Source: Bradyrhizobium sp. 138
GTDB taxonomy: Bacteria > Pseudomonadota > Alphaproteobacteria > Rhizobiales > Xanthobacteraceae
Reading direction: 5' to 3'
NCBI RefSeq assembly: GCF_023074075.1
Contig: NZ_JADPKT010000020.1
Coordinates: 186,001 to 250,000 of the forward strand
Length of the DNA stretch: 64,000 nt
Under the pieces are notes generated by a model. It did no database searches. It saw only the letters and a list, made by a program, of their open reading frames with translations, and was not told where the DNA came from. This document shows, one piece after another, positions 28,048-38,500 of the stretch. Made by a program: the position numbers and the translations under genes. The stretch's first letter is position 1, and the number at the start of each line of letters is the position of its first letter.

Positions 28048-28091
28048 CCTCTCCCCATCGGGGAGAGGCCGGATCCGCGCAAAGCGCGGAT
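28048..28091. repeat. Pair of perfect GC-rich hairpins after the Pro-rich gene
   Basis: CCTCTCCCC-ATC-GGGGAGAGG at 28048-28068 and ATCCGCGC-AAA-GCGCGGAT at 28073-28091 are both perfect inverted repeats. They lie 15 bp after the stop at 28032 and may end or protect the transcript, though there is no T-tract. This composition is typical of a REP element. Confidence 0.75.
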
Positions 28092-28285
28092 TCCGGGTGA
28101 GGGGGCTTCTCCGCGAATCCGGTGCCCGAAATAGGCGAATCCCGCGCCGAAACCGCCCGCTTTTCCACCCAAATTGGACTTGTCGCGCCGAAGCGTAGCG
28201 AAGGCGGATTGACTTCCCGCCGCCCCCTTCCTTATATGCCGCGCGTTCGCGAGATCGGCCGTTTCAGGCGGTTCGTGGGCCCTGT

Positions 28286-28362
28286 GGCGGGGTAGCTCAG
28301 CTGGTTAGAGCACGGGAATCATAATCCTGGGGTCGGGGGTTCGAGTCCCTCCCCCGCTACCA
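28286..28362 (+). tRNA. tRNA with CAT anticodon, probably elongator tRNA-Met
   Basis: The 77-nt sequence folds as a full cloverleaf: acceptor GGCGGGG with CCCCGCT (one G-U at the end), D stem GCTC/GAGC, anticodon stem CGGGA/TCCTG with loop ATCATAA, T loop TTCGAGT, and an encoded 3' ACCA. The anticodon is CAT. The three G-C pairs of the initiator stem are absent, so it is elongator Met; an Ile tRNA with lysidine-modified CAT is a less likely alternative. Confidence 0.93.
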
Positions 28363-28575
28363 ACAATCGCCGTTGATATTATTGCGGGATTTGTCGTTCG
28401 TTCGCCGCTTGGTGACGGGTCGCTCTATTGTCGTCGCGATCATCTGGTGTCGGTTGCCTTCCGGCCGCTTACACGGCCTGACACCCGACTAGGCGCAGAG
28501 CCTTGGGGCAGAGCCTTGGGAATGCCCTATCAGCTTAAACTCGCGGTGCTCCATCGGAGCGGTTGCTCCAGTCCC

Positions 28576-28974
28576 ATGAAGACGGAGAGATACACCTTCG
28601 ACTTTGTCGTCAATGGGCGCTCTCTCTTCGGTGCGACCGATGCCTCCAGCTTGGATTTGTGCGGTTGTCTTTCGGACCCTCAACGCGAGCCAGAGTTTGC
28701 CCTTCGTTTGAATGGCACGGTCGCGCGGCTACTGACGTCGGACATTCCTAACGGCGGCAGCAAGCGTGTGGCCTTGTTTGTCTGTCCGGAATGTGGGGAC
28801 GTTGCGTGCGGAGCTATCACCGCGCGCGTCTCGCGGAATGATGACATCGTGCAATGGTCTGGCTTCGCATATGAGAACGGATATGAAAGCGAAGCCGCGC
28901 TGTCCGATGTGGGACCCTACGCGTTCAACTGGGCGGCCTACCTGAATGAAATCGAACAGGCTTGTGCCCGCTGA
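28576..28974 (+). CDS. Hypothetical protein with CPECGD motif
   Basis: A 132-aa soluble protein (from MKTERYTFDF). It has a two-Cys segment LDLCGCLSDP, a possible metal site FVCPECGDVACGAITARV, and a C-terminal WSGFAYENGYESE stretch. The frame opens further upstream (28447), but ATG 28576 starts the protein-like part; 28522 is an alternative. Base composition looks less GC-rich than the flagellar or ssu genes. It follows the tRNA gene by about 210 bp, with nothing recognisable between. I do not recognise the family. Confidence 0.6.
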   Translation: MKTERYTFDFVVNGRSLFGATDASSLDLCGCLSDPQREPEFALRLNGTVARLLTSDIPNGGSKRVALFVCPECGDVACGAITARVSRNDDIVQWSGFAYENGYESEAALSDVGPYAFNWAAYLNEIEQACAR

Positions 28975-28980
28975 CAATGG

Positions 28981-29166
28981 TTAGCGCGTGAGACAGATTG
29001 AGCGCTCGCGATCGTTCCCCACAATTGCTGCAGCGACGTCGAGGCCAGCTACTTTCGGCCGTGGTGGAATGATGCAAACAAATCCAGTGGCGTTGTCGGC
29101 TTTCCACGCTGCGCCGCTGTGATTTGTGCCAAACGCGTGACGAACGCATGCGTGCAGCCAAATCAT
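28981..29166 (-). CDS. Possible small hypothetical protein (weak)
   Basis: A 61-codon frame (MIWLHACVRHAFGTNHSG and on) converges on the preceding gene, with stops 6 bp apart. No good ribosome site precedes the ATG, and a TTG at 29205 could extend it. The amino-acid content is protein-like, but the evidence is thin. The remaining stretch to 29555 shows no other gene. Confidence 0.2.
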   Translation of the reverse strand: MIWLHACVRHAFGTNHSGAAWKADNATGFVCIIPPRPKVAGLDVAAAIVGNDRERSICLTR

Positions 29167-29389
29167 AAAATCATCGCTGTCATAAGTCTTTGCAGGACGG
29201 GACAAGGTTCAACGGATTCCTGTCCGGCTCTGCCAAATTTTTGGGCGCCCGCACAACCAGCGCGCGAACTGCCTCACCCTCGTTGCGGGCCGGTTCCAAT
29301 TTCGTGTGTCTGGAAGTTCCAGATTGTTGCCATTCGTTTCTTAGATTAATCTTTCGTTAACTTGCACTCGCGTGGTGTGGGCAAGGGGA

Positions 29390-29418
29390 GGATATCGGCT
29401 CGATACTGGCCGATATCC
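29390..29418. promoter_or_regulatory. Perfect inverted repeat in the leader of the giant gene
   Basis: GGATATCGGC and GCCGATATCC form a perfect 10-bp-arm inverted repeat around a 9-base loop, 137 bp before the giant gene's ATG. It fits an operator for a dimeric regulator or a 5' leader hairpin. The region 28975-29555 otherwise holds only an unclear leader. Confidence 0.5.
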
Positions 29419-29555
29419 GAGGTTGAGATTTCTTGATCAAGTGGGCCTCGATTTTCTTCGCCCGCGGAGCGGCTTTTTTACTTTCCGAACGCTCCCTCAA
29501 CAGCTCTCCCGACCGACGGCCACGCGCCATTTGATTGGGCTCTCGGCTGGGCAAC

Positions 29556-32500
29556 ATGTTTTTTGAACAGCGTGGTCGTTCGAAATTTACACCCGGCGCG
29601 CCGCGCACCGGTTTGATGTCCCGGGTCCGTTGCGTGCTCGCGGGAGCACCGCCCGCGGAGAAAGCCAACGCACATCGCAAGAACGAATTGCTGACGAGCG
29701 TTTCGCGCCGCTTTCTGTTCGAAACGATCGAACCGCGGGTGTTGCTGTCTGCCGACCTCGCGCCGACCGCGACGGTGCACACACCCGAGGATCCCAATAC
29801 AAACATCGTCTCGCTGCCGCCGGTTGCGCCTTTATATGCCGCTGCAAGCGAGGTGCGGGTGTTGTCGGATGTGCCTGCCGCGCAGGTCACCAATCCCCAG
29901 GCTACTCCATTGAGGGAGGACGCCGACGTCGTCGCCGCAAGCTTCACCTTGCATGTCGAGGGTGCGGGCGATGCGGTGGGCAGCTATCAATTCCAGCTTC
30001 CCGAGCCCGTCGATGCGCCCTCTGCCGGCCCGATCAGCAATTCCGGCCAGGTCCTGCCGGAGACGACGCGCGCTGCAGAGGGGCCGGGTTTCGCTCCTGC
30101 CAGCTCGAAACCGATCGTCTTCGTCGATTCGGCGCTGCCCGACTATCAAGGCATCGTCGGGGCCATTTCGAGCGATCCGGCTGCAAGCGACACCGAAATC
30201 GTCGTGCTCGACTCCACCAAGAGCGAGATCGCGCAGATCACCGACGTGCTGGCCGATCGCACCGGCGTCACGTCGGTTCACATCTTCTCGCACGGCTTCG
30301 AGGCCAGTCTCGGTCTAGGTGCGACGCAGCTCGATCTCGCCGGACTGAATGAGCATGCAAACGAGCTTTCGAGCTGGCGCTCGGCGTTGCAGCCGGGAGC
30401 GGACATCCTGCTCTACGGATGCGATGTCGCCGCAGGCGACGACGGCACGGCCTTCATCAACCGCTTCTCCGAACTCACCGGTGCCAACGTCGCCGCGTCG
30501 ACCGATGACACGGGCAGCTTGCAACAGGGCGGCAACTGGACCCTTGAAAAGAGCACGGGGTCGATCGAGGCGGTGCTGCCGGCGGCGGAGACTTCGCTGG
30601 CGTCCTACGATCATCTGCTTGCGGCGGTGCAATGGACAGGCGGTGGCGACGGCACCTCATGGAGCGACGCACGGAACTGGAGCGGCGGCGTCGTCCCGGT
30701 CGCCGGCGATTCCGTCACCATCGCCGCGGCGGCCGGTGATCCCGCGATCACGATCAGTTCGGCCGCAGGCGTGGTCAAGATCCAGAGCCTCAATTCGGCC
30801 CGCCCGATCACCATCGCGAGCGGCGCGACGTTGCAGGCCGCCACGGTCGACGTGTCGCGCAACATTACGCTTGCCGGCGGCACCATCCAGGGCGGCGTCG
30901 TCACGGCAAGCAACGGCGCAGCGATCGCCGTCAGCGCCGACAACACCGCGGGCAATCTCGTCGGCGTGACGCTGAACGGCGACGTCCAGATCACAGGCGC
31001 GAATTCGGTCCTGCGCGTCAGCAGCGGGCTGACCCTCAACGGCACGATCCACGTCGCGGGCGCGAGCACGCAGGTGCGATCGTTCGGCGACCAGACCTTC
31101 GCGGGCAATGGCACGATCTCGTTCGAGGGGACGAACGGCTCGATTCGTCGCCTCACCATCGAAGGAACGTCGACGCTGACGCTGGCCAGCACGTTCAAGG
31201 TCGTGGGCGGCTACAGCTCGATCGGCGATTATTGGGAAAGCGGCGGCACCAAGAATCTGGTCAATAACGGCCTGATCTCGTCGTCCACCGTGGCGCAGAC
31301 GCTGACGCTGCTGCCGATCAACAGCTTCACCAACGCAGGCACGATCGAGGCCGTCGCCGGCGGCATCCTGACGGTGAATGCCGCCTCATGGACCAATACC
31401 GGTACCGTCCATCTCGACGCCAATACGATCAGCACCGTCAACCTCGGCGGCACATTCAACGACACCGGCGGAATCGGTACGTTCGATCGCGCCGGCGGCG
31501 TCGTGAACCTGGTCGGGACGTTGAACAATACCGGCGCGACGCTGGCGCTCAATGCGGCGACGGGATCGTGGAATTTCCTGGGCACGATCAGCGGCGGTAC
31601 GGTCAGCTTCGCCAATGGCGCGGCGTTGCTGCTCGCCGGGGACAGTTGGGCAGGCACTTTCACCGGCGGCGTGACGCTCAATGGTGACATGACGGTCTCG
31701 GGCAACACCGCGCGGCTGCGCGTCAGCGGCGGCCTCACTCTGAACGCCACGATCCACCTGGTCGGCTCCAATGCACAGGTGCGCTCGCTCGGCACGCAGA
31801 CGTTTGGCGGCAACGGCACGATCTCGTTTGAAGGGACGTCCGGCTCGGCCCGCCGCTTGACGATCGAAGGCGCATCGACGCTGACACTCGCCAGCACCTT
31901 CAAGGTGGTTGGCGGCTACGGCACGATTGGCGAGCAGTGGGAAAACGGCGGTACCAATCATCTCGTCAATGACGGCCTCATCTCGGCAAATGTCGCTGGT
32001 CAGACGCTGACCACAGCCTGGAGTGCCACTTTCGCCAATGCCGGCACGATGGAGGCGGTCGGAGGCGGCGTTCTTTCGCTCGTGAACAGCTGGACCAATA
32101 CCGGCACCTTGCATCTGGATGCCAACGCGGCCAGCACCGTCAATCTGGGCGGCAATTTCACGACCGCAGGCCTCGGCACGATCAGCCGCGCCGGCGGCGT
32201 GGTCAATCTGACCGGCACACTGAACAACACCGGCGCGACTTTGGCGCTGAACACGGTGACGGGATCCTGGAATTTTCTCGGTACGATCAACGGCGGCACA
32301 GTGGCTTTCGCTGACGGCGCCACGTTGCTGCTCACCGGTGACAGTTGGGCGGGCACCTTCATCGGTGGTGTGACGCTCAACGGCGATCTGACAGTCTCGG
32401 GCAACACTGCGCGGCTTCGTGTCGCCGGAGGCTTGACGCTGAACGGCACGGTCCACCTGACCGGCTCGAACGCCCAGATGCGCTCGCTCGACAATCAGAC

Positions 32501-35500
32501 GTTCGGCGGCAACGGCACGATCTCGTTCGAAGGGACGTCCGGCTCGACCCGCCGCTTGACGATCGAAGGCGCCTCGACGCTGACACTCGCCAGCACCTTC
32601 AAGGTGATTGGCGGCTACGGCACGATTGGCGAGCAGTGGGAAAACGGCGGCACCAATCATCTCGTCAACAACGGTCTCATCTCGGCGAATGTCGCCGGTC
32701 AGACGCTGACGGCATCCTGGAGCGCCACCTTCACCAATGCCGGCACGATGGAGGCCGTCGGAGGCGGCGTTCTGTCGCTCGTGAACAGCTGGACCAACAC
32801 CGGCACGCTGCATCTGGATGCCAACACGGCAAGCACGGTCAATCTGAGCGGCAATTTCACGACCGCAGGCCTTGGCACGATCAGCCGCGCCGGCGGTGTG
32901 ATCAACCTGACCGGCACGCTGAACAATACCGGCGCGACTTTGACGCTGAACGCGGTGACGGGATCCTGGAATTTCCTCGGTACGATCAACGGCGGCACCG
33001 TGGCTTTCGCCGACGGCGCCACATTGCTGCTCACCGGTGACAGTTGGGCGGGCACCTTCACCGGCGGCGTGACGCTCAACGGCGATCTGACCGTCTCGGG
33101 CAATACCGCGCGGCTTCGCGTCGCCGGAGGCATGACGCTGAACGGCACGGTCCACCTGACCGGCTCCAGCGCCCAGGTGCGTTCCTTCGGCAATCAAACT
33201 TTCGACGGCAACGGCACGATCTCGTTTGAAGGCACCACCGGGTCGGCCCGCCGGCTGACGATCGAAGGCGCCTCGACGCTGACGCTCGCCAGCACCTTCA
33301 AGATCGTCGGCGGATATGCGTCGGTTGGCGAGCAATGGGAAAACGGCGGTACCAATCATCTCGTCAATAACGGTTCGATCAATTCCAACGTCTCGGCTCA
33401 AACGTTGACGGTCGGCGTCGTCGGCGTCTTTACCAATTCTGGTCTGTTCCAGGCGACGAACGGCGGCACCGCCGTCGGCAACAACATCGCCATCGCGGGC
33501 GGCGGTATCGCATCGGCGACCGATTCCGCGCTGACGCTCGGCGGCAACTGGAGCAACAGTGGCGCGATCAATGTTGCCAATTCGACGCTGAACCTCGGCG
33601 GTACCTTTACCACCGCAGCCATCGGCACGATCAACCGCACCGGCGGCACGGTCAATCTCACCGGCACGCTGAACAATGCCGGTGCGACGCTGACGCTGAA
33701 CGCGGTGACGGGATCCTGGAATTTCCTCGGTACGATCAATGGCGGCACGGTGGCTTTCGCCGACGGCGCCACATTGCTGCTCACCGGTGACAGTTGGGCG
33801 GGCACCTTCACCGGCGGCGTGACGCTCAACGGCGATCTGATCGTCTCAGGCAACACTGCGAGGCTTCGCGTCGCCGGAGGCATGACGCTGAACGGCACGG
33901 TCCACCTGACCGGCTCCAGCGCCCAGGTGCGTTCCTTCGGCAATCAAACTTTCGACGGCAACGGTACGATCTCGTTTGAAGGCACGGCTGGGTCGATCCG
34001 CCGGCTGACGATCGAAGGCGCCTCGACGCTGACGCTCGCCAGCACGTTCAAGATCGTCGGCGGCTATGCGTCGGTTGGCGAGCAATGGGAAAACGGCGGC
34101 ACCAATCATCTCGTCAACAACGGTTCGATCAATTCCAACGTCTCGGCCCAGACGTTGACGGTCGGTGTCGGCGGCATTTTTACCAATTCTGGTCTGTTTC
34201 AGGCGACAAACGGCGGCACCGCCGTCGGCAATAACATCGCCATTGCGGGCGGGGGTATCGCATCGGCGACCGATTCCACGCTGACGCTCGGCGGCAATTG
34301 GAGCAACAGTGGCGCGATCAATGTTGCCAATTCGACGCTGAACCTCGGCGGTACCTTTGCCACGGCAGCCGTCGGTACGGTCAACCGCACCGGAGGCACG
34401 GTCAATCTCACCGGCACGTTGAACAATACCGGTGCCACGCTGACGCTGAACGCGACGACCGGCTCCTGGAACTTCCTCGGTACGATCAATGGCGGCACGG
34501 TGGCTTTCGTCGACGGCGCGACTTTGGCGCTTTCCGGTGACAGTTGGGCCGGCACCTTCACCGGCGGCGTGACGCTCAACGGCGATCTGACCGTCTCGGG
34601 CAATACCGCGCGGCTTCGCGTCGCCGGAGGCATGATGCTGAACGGCACGGTCCACCTGACCGGCTCCAGCGCCCAGGTGCGTTCCTTCGGCAATCAAACT
34701 TTCGACGGCAACGGCACGATCTCGTTTGAAGGCACCACCGGGTCGGCCCGCCGGCTGACGATCGAAGGTGCCTCGACGCTGACGCTCGCCAGTACCTTCA
34801 AGGTGGTTGGCGGCTATGGCACGATCGGCGAGCAATGGGAAAACGGGGGCGCCAACAAGCTCACCAACAACGGAACGATCACGTCGAACCTCGCGGGGCA
34901 GGCGATCAGCATCGTCACGGGCGCGATCACCAATTTCGCGAACGCCACGCTGACCGGCGGCACGTGGCAGGCCCTGAATGGCGCGACCCTGCGCATGCTG
35001 CTGCCGCAGGCCATCGCGACCAACGCCGCCACGATCGTCGTGGACGGCGGCAATTCGAATCTCTACCGCGATTCCGGCTCGAGCAACGCGCTGTCCGGCC
35101 TGATCGCCAACGCGGCCGGCGGCAGCCTGACGATCACGAACGGCTACGATCTCACCACGGCCGGTGATTTCGTCAATGCGGGGTCGATCACCGTCGGCAC
35201 CGGCAGCGTCTTCGGCTTGAGCGGCCAATTCACCCAGACCGGCGGCAGCGTCGACTTGCAGGGTGGTACGCTCGGGGACACGCGCCCACCGACGGGCAGC
35301 GCCCTGCATTTCGACGGAAACGACTTCGTCGAAATGGCCGACAGCGCGGCGCTCCATTCATCCAGCGATCTCACCGTCAGCGGCTGGTTCAAGGCGGACG
35401 GCTTTCCGCGGACGTGGCAGAACATCGTCTTCAAGGGCGATGGCCCCGATACGGTCAGCGGCAATTCCAATCGCGAGTTCGCGCTCTGGCTCAACTCTTC

Positions 35501-38500
35501 GGGCTATCTCTATCTCAGCTCGACGCCGCAAAGCCGCGTCAGCGTCGGACAGCTCGACCTTGCCACCGCAGCCGGTCTCATCAAGGCTGGCCAATGGTAT
35601 CATTTCGACGCCGTCATCAGCACGTCGGGCAACTTCATGCGGCTCTACGTCAATGGCGATCTCGCAGCCGAGCGGACCTACGATCCGAGCGGCATCCGCG
35701 ATACCACCGGGCCTTTCCGGATCGGGCAGGCGCCGGGATGGGACAATTCCTTCCAGGGCAGCATCGACGAAGTGAGCGTCTGGAACGTCGCGCGCAGCGC
35801 CGAGGCGCTCCGCACCGACATGTACCGGCGCCTCACCGGCGATGAGACAGGTCTCGCCGCGCTTTGGAATTTCGAAACCGTCGGTGCGACCGTCAGCGAC
35901 GTCACCGGTCATGGCAATACCGGCTATCTTGGTAGCGTCCTCACGAGCCAGCCCGCCTGGACGTCGGACTCCGCCCTGTCATTCGACGGTGTCGGCGACA
36001 ATGTCCAGATTGTCGATGCGGCCGCACTTCGCCCGACCAACGCCTTGACGATGGAGGTCTGGGCGACGCTGGGACCCAACTTCGACTCGGGCTCCCGTTC
36101 CATCATGGCCAAGGCGGTTGGTTCGGGAGTCAATGATTCCTATGCCATCTGGTATTCAGGCGGCCAGCTTCACGCCGGGCTTGGCAACGCCTCCAGCGGT
36201 GCACAGGTCAACTATACTTGGAGCCCGGCACAGGACAGCTGGCACCACATCGCGTTCAGCTATGACGCAACCGGCTTGAGGCTCTATGTCGATGGCGCGC
36301 TGGTCGCGTCCAGCGCGTCGACCGCGACGCTCGACTATGACAGCCATCCGCTGGTCATCGGAGGCGACTACGACTTCAATCAGCTGGCCGGGTTTTGGGC
36401 GGGAAAGATCCGCGATGCGAGGCTCTGGAACGTTGCGCGGAGCGTCGCCGAAATCCAAGCCGATATGAACAGCACCCTGGCCGGCAACGAGACCGGCCTG
36501 GTGGGCAATTGGCGGCTGGACGATGGCGTGGGCATTGTGGCGCGCGATGCGACGTCCAACCACAACGACGCGCTGCTGGGCGGTTCGTCGGGCTTCCAGC
36601 CGACTCAGGTTTTGACCAATGCGCCTCCGCCCGTAACGACATCGCTCGTCTTCAACGGTACCGACAACAACATCCAGGTTGCCGATAGCGCGGTACCGCG
36701 CCCGACCAATGCACTGACCATCGAGGCCTGGATCAACACGGGCGACAATTTCACCTCGAACGTTCGTCACGTCCTCGGAAAGACCGTCGGAAGCGGTAGC
36801 CAGGATTCCTACGTGGTCTGGTACGAGAACGGGTCGTTGCGGGCCGCGGTCGGCAATGCGTCGACGGGCGTGTCGATCGCCTACAATTGGGCGCCTGTTC
36901 AGAACACCTGGTATCGCGTCGCATTCACCTATGATTCGAGCGGCCTCAAGCTCTATCTCGACGGATCGCTGGTCGCCTCCAGCACCTCGACCACCACGAT
37001 CGGCTATGACAGCCACGCCCTGACCATCGGCGATGATTTCAACAACGAGCGGCTGGGCATGCCCTGGTCCGGCAAGCTCGCGGAAGTGAGTCTCTGGAAC
37101 ATCGCGCTGACGCAGGCGCAAATCCTGGCGACGGCGCAGCCTCTGAGCGGCACCGAGGCGGGGCTGATCGGCTATTGGAAATTGAACGAGGGCAGCGGAG
37201 CCGTTGCGCGCGACTCCTCCGGCACCGGCGCCGACGGTACCATCGCGGGTTCTGCGGTCGTATGGATCACGACACGCAAGCCTGCGGTGAACATCCAGGG
37301 CGGCACGCTCTCCGGCAGAGGCGTTGTCGCGGCAGACCTCACCAATGCGGGGCAGATCAGTGTCGGCGGCACCGGCGCGGCGGGATCGCTCGTCGTCACC
37401 GGCAATTATACGCAGACCTCTGCCGGCGCCCTCAACGTCGAGGTCGGAGGCATCTCAGCCGGCTCGCAATTCGATCAGTTCCTCGTCGATGGTGCGGCGA
37501 CGCTCGCTGGCGCTCTCAATGTCAGCCTGATCAACAGCTTCCAGCCGACCTCGGGACAAAGTTTCGAGATCGAGACGTTCGACTCGCATCTCGGCACGTT
37601 CGCGACGATCAACGGCCTGCCGCCCGGGCTGGTCGCCAATTACAGCGCGACCGACCTCACCCTGATCAGCCAGGTGGTCGGCATCACGGTGGTTCCGACA
37701 TCAGGCCTTCAGACCACCGAGGCCGGCGGCAGCATCAGCTTCTCGGTCGTGCTCGACGGCCGGCCGACAGCCGACGTCCTGATCGATCTCGACACCGACA
37801 ATGCTGCGGAAGGCACGGTCTCGACCACGACGCTGCGCTTCACGCCGCAGGATTGGGACACGCCGCAGGTCGTCACGGTGACCGGCGTCGACGACAAGAT
37901 CCAGGACGGCGACGTCGTCTATCACATCATTCTCAGAAAGGCGGTCTCGGCCGACGCCAGCTACAACGGCTTCGATCCGAGCGATGTCACGATCACCAAT
38001 CGCGACGACGACCATGCGGGCTTCACCGTCACGCCGATCTCCGGTCTCGCGACGACCGAATCGGGAGGGCAGGCGTCCTACACGGTCGTGCTGAACAGCC
38101 AGCCGCTGGCCAACGTCATCGTCAGCCTGTCCTCGACCGTGCCGGCGGAAGGCACGGTCACGCCGCTCACGCTGACGTTCACGCCCCAGAACTGGAACGT
38201 GGCGCAGACGGTCACCGTGACCGGCGCTGACGATCAGCTGATCGACGGCGACGTTGCCTACAAGATCCAGGGGACGGCGGGCAGCACCGACGCGAACTAC
38301 AATCAGCTCAGGCTAGCGGACGTCAGCCTCGTCAACCGCGACAACGACACGCGCGATCTGCAGATCGGCAATCTGAAGCTGACGCCGGCAACGGGCCTGC
38401 AATCCGGCGGCACCGTGACGGTGGAGTGGACCGTCACCAATGTCGGCAACCTCGCGACCTCGGCGTCCTTCAGCGATCTGATCGTGGTGAAGAACACGAC

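Noticed and set aside
28286..28362. Initiator tRNA-fMet
   Set aside because: The anticodon stem lacks the three consecutive G-C pairs of initiators, and the first acceptor pair is G-U rather than the C-A mismatch.
30618..35270. Tandem repeats considered as a CRISPR or satellite array
   Set aside because: Units are 699-750 nt, keep a single coding frame and have no spacer pattern; they are protein repeats.
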